Shown here piece by piece: positions 34,634-43,690 of a stretch of 64,000 nucleotides of DNA. This DNA is from Cytophagales bacterium (GTDB taxonomy: Bacteria > Bacteroidota > Bacteroidia > Cytophagales > Spirosomataceae). The translations under genes and the position numbers were made by a program. Below the pieces are notes generated by a model that searched no databases, was not told where the DNA came from, and was given only the letters and a program-made list of their open reading frames with translations. The stretch is from NCBI GenBank assembly GCA_013298025.1, contig JAAFJE010000001.1, positions 248,001 through 312,000 on the forward strand, given 5' to 3'. How positions within the stretch are numbered: the first letter of the stretch is position 1; every line of letters starts with the position of its first letter.

Positions 34634-36277
34634 ATGAACAGAAGGGATTTTATCCAACTCTCTGGCATGGGTATTGGTGCGATGTTGGGTGCATCGGTGC
34701 CAGTTTTAGGCAACATTGTTCCTGCGGAAGCCCTACTCGACCCTAAAATAGACCCCGTTACTAAGAAAAGATTGGCAGATGTTGCCTTAAACGCCGCCAA
34801 AGCACGAGGAGCAACCTATACCGATGTGCGTATTGGGCGTTATATGCAACAATACCTGTTTACAAGAGAAACAAAAGTACAAAATATTGTCAATGCCGAA
34901 TCGTATGGCGTGGGCATTCGGGTGATTGCCAATGGCACTTGGGGCTTTGCCGCCACCAGCGACGTAACTACCCAAGGGATTGCCAAATGTGCTGAAACGG
35001 CTGTAGCCATTGCCAAAGCCAATGCCAAAATCCAGAAAGAACCCGTAAACCTAGCCCCCCAAAAAGGTGTTGGCGAAGTGGTTTGGAACACTCCCATCAA
35101 ACGCAATGCTTTTGAAGTGCCTGTGCAAGAAAAAATTGACTTATTGATGAAAGTCAATTCGGAGGCCATGAAAAATGGGGCTGGCTTTGTGACTTCCAAT
35201 TTGTTTTTTGTCAACGAACAAAAATACTTTGCCTCCTCCGATGGCTCTTATATCGACCAAGATATTCACAGAATATGGCCTACTTTTACTGTTACGGCCG
35301 TAGATAAACAAGCCGGAAAATTCAAAACTCGTGATGCCATCAGTTCTCCTATGGGTATGGGCTATGAATACCTCGACGGGTTAGCTTCCGAAAAAATTGC
35401 TGCCCCCAATGGGCTAGTGGGCTATCGTAATTCTTACGACATGGTAGAAGATGCTATCATGGCCGCCAAACAAGCCAAAGAAAAACTAACCGCCAAGACT
35501 GTTCCAGCCGGCAAATACGACTTGGTACTCGACCCCAACCATTTAGGACTTACCATTCATGAGTCGGTAGGACACCCCACCGAGCTAGACCGTGTGTTGG
35601 GCTACGAAGCCAATTATGCAGGTACAAGCTTTGCAACCCTCGACAAGTGGCAAACCAAAGCATTCAATTATGGCAGCAAGTTGGTCAATATCGTGGCCGA
35701 TAAAACCCAACCGCATTGCTTAGGCACAGTGGGCTACGACGACGAAGGTGTACCTTGTAAAGAATGGAATTTGATTAAAGATGGCGTATTGGTCAACTAT
35801 CAGGCGATTCGTGACCAAGTGGGTATTTTAGGAGAAAAAGAATCGCATGGCTGTTGCTATGCCGACAACTGGAACTCGGTGCAGTTTCAGCGTATGCCCA
35901 ATGTTTCGCTACAACCGGGCAAAGAAAAGCTGAGTGTTTTCGATATGATTAAAGGTGTTGAAAAAGGCATTTACATTATTGGTAGAGGCTCGTATTCGAT
36001 TGACCAACAACGCTATAACTTCCAGTTTGGCGGACAGCTTTTCTACGAAATTAAAAACGGAGAACTCACAAGTATGCTCGACGACGTGGCGTATCAATCG
36101 AACACCCAAGAGTTTTGGAACTCTTGCGTACAAATTTGCGACAAAGACGACTACCGTACTTTTGGTTCGTTTTTCGATGGTAAAGGACAGCCTTCGCAAG
36201 TAAGTGCGGTGTCGCATGGGAGTGCAACCACTCGTTTCAACGGTGTCAATGTGATTAATACTGGGCGTAAAATCTAA
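34634..36277 (+). CDS. TldD-family metalloprotease with a Tat-like signal, first copy
   Basis: TldD/PmbA-superfamily (peptidase U62) protein, 547 residues. The N-terminus MNRRDFIQLSGMGIGAMLGA carries an RR motif with a hydrophobic core, like a Tat signal, so export to the periplasm is likely. This is unlike cytosolic E. coli TldD. The zinc site HESVGHPTELDRVLGYEANY (H309-E-S-V-G-H314) is intact. YADNWNSVQFQRMPNVSL and GRGSYSIDQQRYNFQFGGQL match the TldD C-terminal domain. TldD normally pairs with TldE to cleave unfolded peptides; the adjacent gene is the expected partner. ATG 34634 is chosen; an upstream in-frame ATG at 34565 would bury the signal. Confidence 0.9.
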   Translation: MNRRDFIQLSGMGIGAMLGASVPVLGNIVPAEALLDPKIDPVTKKRLADVALNAAKARGATYTDVRIGRYMQQYLFTRETKVQNIVNAESYGVGIRVIANGTWGFAATSDVTTQGIAKCAETAVAIAKANAKIQKEPVNLAPQKGVGEVVWNTPIKRNAFEVPVQEKIDLLMKVNSEAMKNGAGFVTSNLFFVNEQKYFASSDGSYIDQDIHRIWPTFTVTAVDKQAGKFKTRDAISSPMGMGYEYLDGLASEKIAAPNGLVGYRNSYDMVEDAIMAAKQAKEKLTAKTVPAGKYDLVLDPNHLGLTIHESVGHPTELDRVLGYEANYAGTSFATLDKWQTKAFNYGSKLVNIVADKTQPHCLGTVGYDDEGVPCKEWNLIKDGVLVNYQAIRDQVGILGEKESHGCCYADNWNSVQFQRMPNVSLQPGKEKLSVFDMIKGVEKGIYIIGRGSYSIDQQRYNFQFGGQLFYEIKNGELTSMLDDVAYQSNTQEFWNSCVQICDKDDYRTFGSFFDGKGQPSQVSAVSHGSATTRFNGVNVINTGRKI

Positions 36278-36314
36278 TTTTGCCCCTTTCATCAACCTTT
36301 AATCTCGTAAAAAA

Positions 36315-37634
36315 ATGGCGATTATCTTATCAAAAGAAGAAGCAAAAAAAATCATAGATAAAGTACTTAGTTTCTCTAAAGCCGACGAAATGAGCGTAAG
36401 CCTTTCGGGCGGTCGCACGGGAAATATCCGTTATGCACGCAACTCGGTATCGACCAGTGGCGAGTCTTACAATTTGTCGTTGGCTGTTACAGCCGTGTAT
36501 GGCAAGCGTTCGGGCACGGCAACCATCAACGAATTTGACGAACAATCATTAGAAAAAACCGTTAGAAGAGCCGAAGAAATTGCCAAATTAGCCCCCGAAA
36601 ACCCCGAGTATATGCCCCTATTAGGGCCTCAAAAATACCTAGAAACGCCTAGCTTCAACGAAAGTACAGCTAAAATAGACCCTGAGTTTAGGGCAAATGC
36701 GGCTTTTAATAGCCTCGATCCTTGTGCCAAGAAAAACCTTACGGCAGCAGGCTATTTGGAAGACACCACGGGCTTTTCGGCGATAGGCAACAGCAAAGGG
36801 TTGTTTGGCTACAACAAATACACTTCTGTCGATTTCTCCGTAACGGTACGTACCGCCGACGGCACTGGTTCTGGGTATGGCATCAAAGATTTCAACGATG
36901 TAAGCAAGCTCAATACCAAAGCTACTACCGAAATTGCTATGCAAAAAGCAATGGCTTCGATGGGGGCCAAAGCCCTTGAGCCAGGCAAATATACGGTTAT
37001 TCTCGAACCTGCCGCTTCGATTGATTTACTACAAAACATGATGCGAAACATGGATGCCCGCAACGCCGACGAAGGGCGTAGTTTTTTGAGTAAAAAAGGT
37101 GGGGGCATTCGTTTAGGAGAAAAACTATTCGACGAAAGAGTTACTATTTACTCCGACCCCATGAATGGAGAAATCCCTGGTTCTCCTTTCTCAGGCGATG
37201 GTCGTCCGCAAGAAAATATCACGTGGGTCGATAAAGGGGTAGTCAAAAACCTGACCTACTCTCGTTATTGGGCTGATAAAAAAGGCGTGCCTGCTACGCC
37301 TCCGCCAAGCGGTTTTATCATGTTGGGCGGCACAGAATCCTTAGCCGATTTGATTAAAGGTACAGAAAAAGGCATTTTGGTTACACGTTTTTGGTATATT
37401 CGTTCGGTTGACCCCCAAACCTTACTTTATACAGGTTTGACCCGTGATGGTACTTTTTACATCGAAAAAGGACAAATCAAATACCCTATCAAAAATTTCC
37501 GTTTCAACGAAAGTCCCGTAATTATGCTCAACAACCTCGAAGCTATGGGAACTCCTATGCGTATTGGGGGATGTTTGGTACCGCCGCTCAAAATTCGTGA
37601 CTTTACCTTTAGTTCGCTTTCTGATGCGGTGTAG
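36315..37634 (+). CDS. TldE/PmbA-family partner, first copy
   Basis: A 439-residue PmbA/TldE-like subunit without a signal peptide or zinc HExxxH motif. Typical phrases: YARNSVSTSGESYNLSLAV (substrate-cleft strands), SVDFSVTVRTADGTGSGYG, and the C-terminal NFRFNESPVIMLNNLEAMG and FTFSSLSDAV. In the E. coli heterodimer the zinc sits in TldD while TldE completes the chamber. It follows its TldD by 37 bases. Absence of a signal while the partner has a Tat motif suggests hitchhiker co-export by the folded complex through Tat, an inference. Confidence 0.87.
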   Translation: MAIILSKEEAKKIIDKVLSFSKADEMSVSLSGGRTGNIRYARNSVSTSGESYNLSLAVTAVYGKRSGTATINEFDEQSLEKTVRRAEEIAKLAPENPEYMPLLGPQKYLETPSFNESTAKIDPEFRANAAFNSLDPCAKKNLTAAGYLEDTTGFSAIGNSKGLFGYNKYTSVDFSVTVRTADGTGSGYGIKDFNDVSKLNTKATTEIAMQKAMASMGAKALEPGKYTVILEPAASIDLLQNMMRNMDARNADEGRSFLSKKGGGIRLGEKLFDERVTIYSDPMNGEIPGSPFSGDGRPQENITWVDKGVVKNLTYSRYWADKKGVPATPPPSGFIMLGGTESLADLIKGTEKGILVTRFWYIRSVDPQTLLYTGLTRDGTFYIEKGQIKYPIKNFRFNESPVIMLNNLEAMGTPMRIGGCLVPPLKIRDFTFSSLSDAV

Positions 37635-37917
37635 GAATGTGCTGTGGTTTACAAATGAACAACGATTCGTCCGTTCAACAAAGCATATTGCCATTTATCA
37701 AAAACAGATTGGTATATAATTTTTTGTCTTCATCAAAATTGATAAATTTAAGTTAAGCGTCAGATTACGTATCTTACAAAAAGAGCGTTGCCTACCGCAT
37801 AAGCAAGGTTTATTGCGCCATCATTGACTCATATTGGTGATGGTGCAACGAAGCTTGAGGGCTGTTGCGACTTCTTTGTACGCTTACTTTTCATTATCAA
37901 TCAAAAACTAAAAAAAC

Positions 37918-39558
37918 TTGAAAAGAAGAGATTTCCTCCAAATGACGGGTATGGGCATGGGTGCTATCATGCTGCCTAACATACCTGTGATGGGTCGCCC
38001 TGTAGCGGCCGAAGCCCTGCTTGATGGCGGGCTAGATGTAGCGGTCAAGAAACGTTTGGCAGATGCCGCCCTCAATACGGCTAAAGCCAAAGGTGCTACT
38101 TACACCGATGTGCGTATTGGGCGTTACCTCAATCAGTTTGTAGTGACACGTGAAGACAAAGTACAAAGCATCACCAACACCGAGTCGTATGGCGTAGGCG
38201 TGCGTGTGATTGCCGATGGTTGTTGGGGCTTTGCCGCCATTGTCGATGCCAAATCAGAAGCCGATATGGCTCGTGCCGCCGAGCAGGCGGTTGCTATTGC
38301 CAAGGCAAATGCCAAACTTATGGCACAACCCGTACAACTGGTACCTCAAAAAGGCTTTGGCGAGGTAAGTTGGAAAGCTCCTATCAAAAAAAATGCGTTT
38401 GAAGTTCCTATCAAAGAGAAAGTAGATTTGCTTTTGGGGGTGAACGATGCAGCTTTAAAAAATGGAGCTAATTATGTCAATTCTGTCTTGTTTTTTGTAA
38501 ATGAGCAAAAATACTTTGCTTCTTCCGATGGCTCTTACATCGACCAAGACATTCACCGTGTATGGCCTATTTTCAACGTTACGGCAATCGACCCGAAAAC
38601 AGGTAAATTTGAAAACCGCCAAGCCCTCAGTGCCCCAACGGGCATGGGCTACGAGTACCTGCAAACCAATCCTTCCGACAAACTGACGGGCATTACTACA
38701 CGTTACAACAAGGGCTATGATATGCTCGAAGACGTAACTGCCGCCGCCAAACAAGCCAAAGAAAAACTGACCGCCAAATCGGTAGAAGCTGGTAAGTATG
38801 ATTTGATTTTAGACCCTTCGCACCTTTGGCTGACCATCCACGAGTCGGTAGGACACCCGCTCGAACTCGACCGTGTATTGGGCTATGAAGCCAATTTTGC
38901 TGGAACTTCTTTTGCTACCTTAGACAAATGGCAATCGAAAAACTTTAATTATGGTAGTAAATTGGTTAACCTTTTTGCCGATAAAACACAAGTAGGCTCG
39001 CTAGGGGCTGTAGGCTGGGACGATGAAGGCGTAAAAACCAAACGCTGGGATTTGGTCAAAGAAGGAACGCTCGTAAATTACCAAGCCATCCGTGACCAAG
39101 TGCATATTTTGGGCGAAACCGAATCGCATGGCTGTTGCTATGCCGATAGCTGGTCGTCGGTACAGTTTCAACGCATGGCAAATGTATCGCTTGCACCGGG
39201 CAAAACGCCTCTGTCGGTCGATGACATGATTAAAGATGTGAAAAAAGGCATTTATATCATTGGCGATGGCTCGTTTTCTATCGACCAACAACGCTATAAC
39301 TTCCAATTTGGTGGACAATTATTTTATGAGATTAAAGATGGTAAAATTGTAGGAATGCTCAAAGATGTGGCTTACCAGTCGAACACCCAAGAGTTTTGGA
39401 ACTCCTGCGTACAAATCTGCGATGAAAGAGACTATCGCTTAGGAGGCTCATTCTTCGATGGCAAAGGTCAACCGCCTCAAAGCAGTGCCGTATCGCATGG
39501 TAGCTCAACTACTCGATTCAGTGGCGTAAATGTGATTAATACAGCCCGTAAAATCTAA
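37918..39558 (+). CDS. TldD-family metalloprotease with a Tat-like signal, second copy
   Basis: Paralogue of the protein at 34634, 546 residues, similar over its whole length. It starts with TTG at 37918 (MKRRDFLQMTGMGMGAIMLP); no in-frame ATG gives the signal, and the paralogue aligns from this residue. The zinc motif HESVGHPLELDRVLGYEANF (from H308) is intact. Differences cluster in the N-terminal third and near the C-terminus. The 283-base gap before it (37635-37917) has no gene. Together with the following gene it forms a second TldD/TldE pair, from a tandem duplication of about 3.3 kb. Confidence 0.9.
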   Translation: MKRRDFLQMTGMGMGAIMLPNIPVMGRPVAAEALLDGGLDVAVKKRLADAALNTAKAKGATYTDVRIGRYLNQFVVTREDKVQSITNTESYGVGVRVIADGCWGFAAIVDAKSEADMARAAEQAVAIAKANAKLMAQPVQLVPQKGFGEVSWKAPIKKNAFEVPIKEKVDLLLGVNDAALKNGANYVNSVLFFVNEQKYFASSDGSYIDQDIHRVWPIFNVTAIDPKTGKFENRQALSAPTGMGYEYLQTNPSDKLTGITTRYNKGYDMLEDVTAAAKQAKEKLTAKSVEAGKYDLILDPSHLWLTIHESVGHPLELDRVLGYEANFAGTSFATLDKWQSKNFNYGSKLVNLFADKTQVGSLGAVGWDDEGVKTKRWDLVKEGTLVNYQAIRDQVHILGETESHGCCYADSWSSVQFQRMANVSLAPGKTPLSVDDMIKDVKKGIYIIGDGSFSIDQQRYNFQFGGQLFYEIKDGKIVGMLKDVAYQSNTQEFWNSCVQICDERDYRLGGSFFDGKGQPPQSSAVSHGSSTTRFSGVNVINTARKI

Positions 39559-39594
39559 AACCAGCATCTTTTACCCGTAAATCTCTCAAAACTC

Positions 39595-40932
39595 ATGTCA
39601 ATCATCTTAACAGAAGAGGAAGCAAAAGCCTTATTGAAAAAGGTTTTGAGCTATTCTAAAGCCGACGAATGCGAAGCCAATATTCTCGGCGAAACACGAG
39701 GCAATATCCGTTATGCACGCAACGAGGTTTCGACCAGTGGTGCATTGACCAACCAAAACTTGTCGGTACAATCGGCTTTTGGTAAAAAAGTGGGTGTAGC
39801 TACTATTGACGAATTTGACGACGCTTCGCTCGAAAAAGTGGTGCGTCGGTCGGAAGAATTAGCCCAACTTGCCCCCGAAAACCCTGAGTACATGGGCGTA
39901 CTTGCCCCTCAAACTTATACAAAAGTCAATGGCTTTTTTGACTCTACAGCCAATATCAATCCTGCCACAAGAGCCGATGCCGTTGCCAAAAGTTTGGCCT
40001 TGGTAAAAGCACAAAAATTGATAGGTGCAGGCTTTTTAGAAGACCAACAAGGCTACAATGCCATGATGAACTCGAAAGGCTTGTTTGCGTATTACAAAAG
40101 TGCCAATGTCAACTTTTCTTTAACCGTTCGTACCGAAGATGGCACCGGTTCGGGCTATGTGATTAAGGGCTACAGCGATGTAAATAAGCTCGACACAGCC
40201 GCCGCTACGAAAATTGCTATTCAAAAATCAATAGGCTCAAAAGGGGCAAAAGCCCTTGAGCCGGGCAAATATACCGTTATCCTCGAACCAACGGCGGCGG
40301 CAGTATTGCTCGAAAATCTGTACTTCGATATGGATGCCCGCAGTGCCGACGAAGGACGTTCGTTTTTTAGCAAAGCTGGAGGTAAAAGCAAAATTGGCGA
40401 TAAAATTGTGGACGAAAGAGTCACGATTTTCTCAGACCCAAGCAATCCAGAGTTGCCTTCTTCACCTTGGTCGGGCGAGGGACTTCCGCAAGAAAAACTG
40501 GCATGGATTGACAAAGGGGTTGTCAAAAACCTGTCGTATTCACGCTATTGGGCTAGTCAGAAAGGAGTGAAGCCCATTCCTTACCCCAGCAACATGATTA
40601 TGTTGGGCGGTACTGCCTCTTTAGATGAAATGATAAAAAGTACACAACGGGGCATTTTAGTCACAAAACTTTGGTATATCCGTAGTGTTGACCCACAAAC
40701 TTTATTGCTCACGGGACTTACACGAGATGGTACTTTTTACATAGAAAACGGAAAAATAAAGCATCCTATCAAAAACTTCCGTTTCAACGAAAGCCCTGTC
40801 ATTATGCTCAACAACCTCGAAATGTTAGGCAAACCAGAGCGTGTGGTGAGTACCGAAAGTAACATCAATTACCTTGTACCACCCATGAAAATCAGGGAGT
40901 TTACCTTCTCTTCGTTGTCGGATGCGGTTTAG
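39595..40932 (+). CDS. TldE/PmbA-family partner, second copy
   Basis: A 445-residue paralogue of the protein at 36315. It has the same landmarks (YARNEVSTSGALTNQNLSV, FSLTVRTEDGTGSGYVIKG, FRFNESPVIMLNNLEMLG and FTFSSLSDAV at the end), no zinc motif and no signal. It differs by a short insertion near the C-terminus (ERVVSTESNINYLVPP). Divergence between the two TldE copies suggests specialised pairing with their own TldD. The spacing to the upstream TldD is 36 bases, almost the same as in the first pair. Confidence 0.87.
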   Translation: MSIILTEEEAKALLKKVLSYSKADECEANILGETRGNIRYARNEVSTSGALTNQNLSVQSAFGKKVGVATIDEFDDASLEKVVRRSEELAQLAPENPEYMGVLAPQTYTKVNGFFDSTANINPATRADAVAKSLALVKAQKLIGAGFLEDQQGYNAMMNSKGLFAYYKSANVNFSLTVRTEDGTGSGYVIKGYSDVNKLDTAAATKIAIQKSIGSKGAKALEPGKYTVILEPTAAAVLLENLYFDMDARSADEGRSFFSKAGGKSKIGDKIVDERVTIFSDPSNPELPSSPWSGEGLPQEKLAWIDKGVVKNLSYSRYWASQKGVKPIPYPSNMIMLGGTASLDEMIKSTQRGILVTKLWYIRSVDPQTLLLTGLTRDGTFYIENGKIKHPIKNFRFNESPVIMLNNLEMLGKPERVVSTESNINYLVPPMKIREFTFSSLSDAV

Positions 40933-40957
40933 GTATAGGACGTTGTGAAACAGCGGT

Positions 40958-40995
40958 TTGCTGTCGGAATGAGGTTGAATCAATTCCGACAGCAA
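40958..40995 (+). terminator. Hairpin after the second TldE gene
   Basis: TTGCTGTCGGAAT (40958-40970) pairs with ATTCCGACAGCAA (40983-40995), a 13-bp perfect stem. There is no T-run, so termination may be partial before DUF4159. Confidence 0.6.
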
Positions 40996-41036
40996 CTATC
41001 CGAAATCCGCAGTATTTTTCCCTTGATTACTTATTT

Positions 41037-41651
41037 ATGAAACCATTTGTATTTACTCGTATTCAATACACCTCTGGCGATTGGGATACCGACCAACGAA
41101 TGCCCTCCAATATCCTACATTCTTTGGTTGAATATACAACGATTCCAATTGAAGAAAAGGAAAAAGTGGTTTTATTGAGCAGCAACGACTTGTTTAAAAG
41201 TCCGTTTTGCTACCTCAGTGGGCATAAATTAGTTGAGTTTTCAACGCAAGAGCGAGAGCATTTTCATCGCTATGTAGAAAATGGCGGTTTTGTATTTGTG
41301 GACGATTGCAACCACGACATCGACGGTCTTTTCGCCAAATCATTCGAGCAAGAAATGGCACGTACCTTTGGCGAAAAGGCTTTACAAAAAATTGCTAATA
41401 CCCATCCGATTTACCATGCTTTTTTTGATTTTGAAGGCCCGCCAACCACCAGTTTTGAACTCAACGGCTGGGGCGACGACCTCGTGCATGACTACCTCAA
41501 AGCGGTTGTCATAAAAGGTCGGATTGGCGTATTGTATAGCAACAAAGACTATGGCTGTGAGTGGGATTATGACTTTAGAAATAAACGCTGGCTTGCCGAA
41601 GACAATACCAAATTTGGAGTAAACATCATCAACTACGCATTAAATATTTGA
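41037..41651 (+). CDS. DUF4159 domain protein
   Basis: A 204-residue DUF4159 protein; the family often neighbours MoxR/DUF58 operons. Visible: FTRIQYTSGDWDTDQRMPSN at the start, VLLSSNDLFKSPFCYLSGHKLVEFS, GGFVFVDDCNHDIDGLFAKS and a C-terminal DFRNKRWLAEDNTKFG. The fold resembles class I glutamine-amidotransferase-like (GATase1-like) proteins but lacks an evident catalytic triad. No signal peptide. The stop is directly followed by the ATG of the MoxR gene (no gap), so they are coupled. Confidence 0.82.
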   Translation: MKPFVFTRIQYTSGDWDTDQRMPSNILHSLVEYTTIPIEEKEKVVLLSSNDLFKSPFCYLSGHKLVEFSTQEREHFHRYVENGGFVFVDDCNHDIDGLFAKSFEQEMARTFGEKALQKIANTHPIYHAFFDFEGPPTTSFELNGWGDDLVHDYLKAVVIKGRIGVLYSNKDYGCEWDYDFRNKRWLAEDNTKFGVNIINYALNI

Positions 41652-42635
41652 ATGTTGGAAACACAAGAAATCAAGCATTATCAAGCATTGGTGGCAAATT
41701 TGCCCCGTTTGAAACAAGAAATAGCCAAGGTTATTGTCGGACAAGCCGAGGCAATAGACGAAATACTGATTGCATTGCTGGCGGGGGGGCACTGTTTATT
41801 GGAGGGTGTGCCAGGCTTGGCAAAAACGTTGATGGTAAAGACGATTTCCGAAACCCTTGCCATGTCGTTTAAAAGAATCCAATTTACGCCCGACTTGATG
41901 CCCGGCGATATTGTAGGAACAGAAATGCTAGAAGAAGACCACGACACGGGTAAAAAATTCTTCAAATTCAACAAAGGCCCCATTTTTGCCCATATCGTTC
42001 TTGCCGACGAAATCAACCGCACGCCGCCCAAAACGCAAGCGGCTTTGCTCGAAGCCATGCAAGAATACAAGGTAACGTATGCTGGCACAAACTACGATTT
42101 GCCCAAGCCTTTTTTAATTATTGCTACGCAAAATCCCATCGAACAAGCAGGAACGTACCCTTTGCCCGAAGCTCAACTCGACAGATTTTTGTTATATATC
42201 AAACTGGGCTATCCTTCCGAAAACGAAGAATTACAGGTATTGAAAAATACAACAGGGACAAACAAGGCTAGTTTGCAAACCATTATGGACGAAAAAGACA
42301 TTGCTGCTTTGCAAACGCTCACTCGTCAAGTCCATATCGACGATGCCCTGATTGCCAAAGTAAACCAATTGGTAAGAGCCACCCGACCTGCCACAACGCC
42401 TTTGCAAGTGGTGAAAGATTGGTGCAGTTGGGGAGCAGGCCCACGAGCAGGACAGGCTTTGATTTTGTGTGCCAAAGCTAGGGCAGTGTTGAACGAACGC
42501 TTTGCCGTATTGCCCGAAGATATTAGCACCCTCGCTTTCCCCGTGCTACGGCATCGAATCGCCCTGAATTTTAAAGCAGAAGCAGAAGGAATTTCAACCG
42601 ACGATGTGATAACCGCTTTGGTGAAAACGATTTGA
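41652..42635 (+). CDS. MoxR-family AAA+ ATPase
   Basis: A 327-residue MoxR ATPase. Walker A GVPGLAKTLMVKTI (about residues 53-66), Walker B ADEINRTPPKTQAALLEAMQE (~117-137), sensor I IATQNPIEQAGTYPLPEAQL with the MoxR-specific sequence, and sensor II VVKDWCSWGAGPRAGQALI are all present. Such ATPases act as chaperones with VWA or DUF58 proteins, remodelling envelope or metalloenzyme complexes. The neighbours support this: DUF4159 upstream, then DUF58, BatA-like and membrane proteins downstream. Confidence 0.96.
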   Translation: MLETQEIKHYQALVANLPRLKQEIAKVIVGQAEAIDEILIALLAGGHCLLEGVPGLAKTLMVKTISETLAMSFKRIQFTPDLMPGDIVGTEMLEEDHDTGKKFFKFNKGPIFAHIVLADEINRTPPKTQAALLEAMQEYKVTYAGTNYDLPKPFLIIATQNPIEQAGTYPLPEAQLDRFLLYIKLGYPSENEELQVLKNTTGTNKASLQTIMDEKDIAALQTLTRQVHIDDALIAKVNQLVRATRPATTPLQVVKDWCSWGAGPRAGQALILCAKARAVLNERFAVLPEDISTLAFPVLRHRIALNFKAEAEGISTDDVITALVKTI

Positions 42636-42812
42636 AAATTTGGTGATTTGAAGATAATTTAATTTGAAGATGAGGTAATTTGAAGATTTGAAAATAAGGT
42701 AATTTTCAAATTCATAAACCACCATTTTCAAATTTTCAAATTACCCAATTTTCAAATTGATAAACCACCATTTTCAAATCTTCAAATTACCCAATTTTCA
42801 AATTCAGAACCC
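42636..42812. repeat. Repeat-rich spacer with a 46-bp tandem duplication and inverted pairs
   Basis: A 46-bp unit occurs twice in tandem (42708-42753, 42754-42799) with the next copy beginning at 42800. The left part (gaagatttgaaaataaggtaa type) is complementary to the TTTTCAAATTACC phrases of the right part, so the whole can fold into a long hairpin. It lies between the MoxR and DUF58 genes. Confidence 0.75.
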
Positions 42813-43670
42813 ATGTCTCAAGAACTTATCAAACTCAACAATCTTCAATTAGCTGGTAGGCTCATCAGCGAGGAAGTGATGTTGGGGATTCATGCCAGTA
42901 AGCGGTTTGGCTATGGAATTGAATTTGAGCAATACCGCCATTACGAACCCGGCGACGACCCCAAGCGTATCGACTGGAAGTTGTACGCACGTACCGACAA
43001 GCACTTGGTGCGAGAGTCGTCAACCGAAAGTAATACACATTTGCGTTTGATACTCGACTTGTCAGGCTCGATGAATTACGAAGAAAACACCATCAATCGA
43101 CTGGCCTACAGCAAGGTTTTGTTGGCTTCCTTGGCGTATTTGGGCTACCGACAAGGCGATATAATGAGCCTCTATGCTCGCCAAGCTGGACGGCTACAAA
43201 CGCTTGTGCCTGCGGGCAAACAGGCTTTTCAACGGATTTTATACCAACTCGAAAAAGCCCAAGCCAGTGGAGCATTACCTAGCAACGACCTCGAACTAAG
43301 TGCCTTGTATCAAAAAGAAAAAGAGTTGGTCGTCATTGTATCAGACTTATTACAGGTAAAAGACGAATGGGTACAATTCATTCAAAAACTTGCTAATCCG
43401 CACAGACAAGTACTTGTTTTTCAGGTATTAGGAACACAAGAGTTGGCATTCGACTTGAAAGGATTTTTTCGTTTCAAAGACCTAGAAACAGGCAAAGAAA
43501 TTGAGTTACAAGCCGAAGCGATTCGAGCAGAAGTAAGGCAAAAAGCCCATGCTTACCTTGATTCGTTGCAAGAAAATTTACAAATACCCCATGTTTTTAT
43601 TCATCAAATCACGCTTCAAACGCCCATAGCACAGGTCTTGATAGAAGGTTTGAAAAAATTAAAACGCTAA
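42813..43670 (+). CDS. DUF58 domain protein (VWA-like)
   Basis: A 285-residue DUF58 protein. Signature HYEPGDDPKRIDWKLYART near residue 50, then LILDLSGSMNYEEN, which carries a MIDAS-like DxSxS motif (residues ~79-84). There is no signal or membrane helix. DUF58 proteins are the standard partner of MoxR ATPases, likely as the metal-binding substrate-recruiting subunit. It follows the MoxR gene after a repeat-rich spacer, and 20 bases separate it from the BatA-like gene. Confidence 0.92.
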   Translation: MSQELIKLNNLQLAGRLISEEVMLGIHASKRFGYGIEFEQYRHYEPGDDPKRIDWKLYARTDKHLVRESSTESNTHLRLILDLSGSMNYEENTINRLAYSKVLLASLAYLGYRQGDIMSLYARQAGRLQTLVPAGKQAFQRILYQLEKAQASGALPSNDLELSALYQKEKELVVIVSDLLQVKDEWVQFIQKLANPHRQVLVFQVLGTQELAFDLKGFFRFKDLETGKEIELQAEAIRAEVRQKAHAYLDSLQENLQIPHVFIHQITLQTPIAQVLIEGLKKLKR

Positions 43671-43690
43671 AAGATTCAACAAACAATTCA

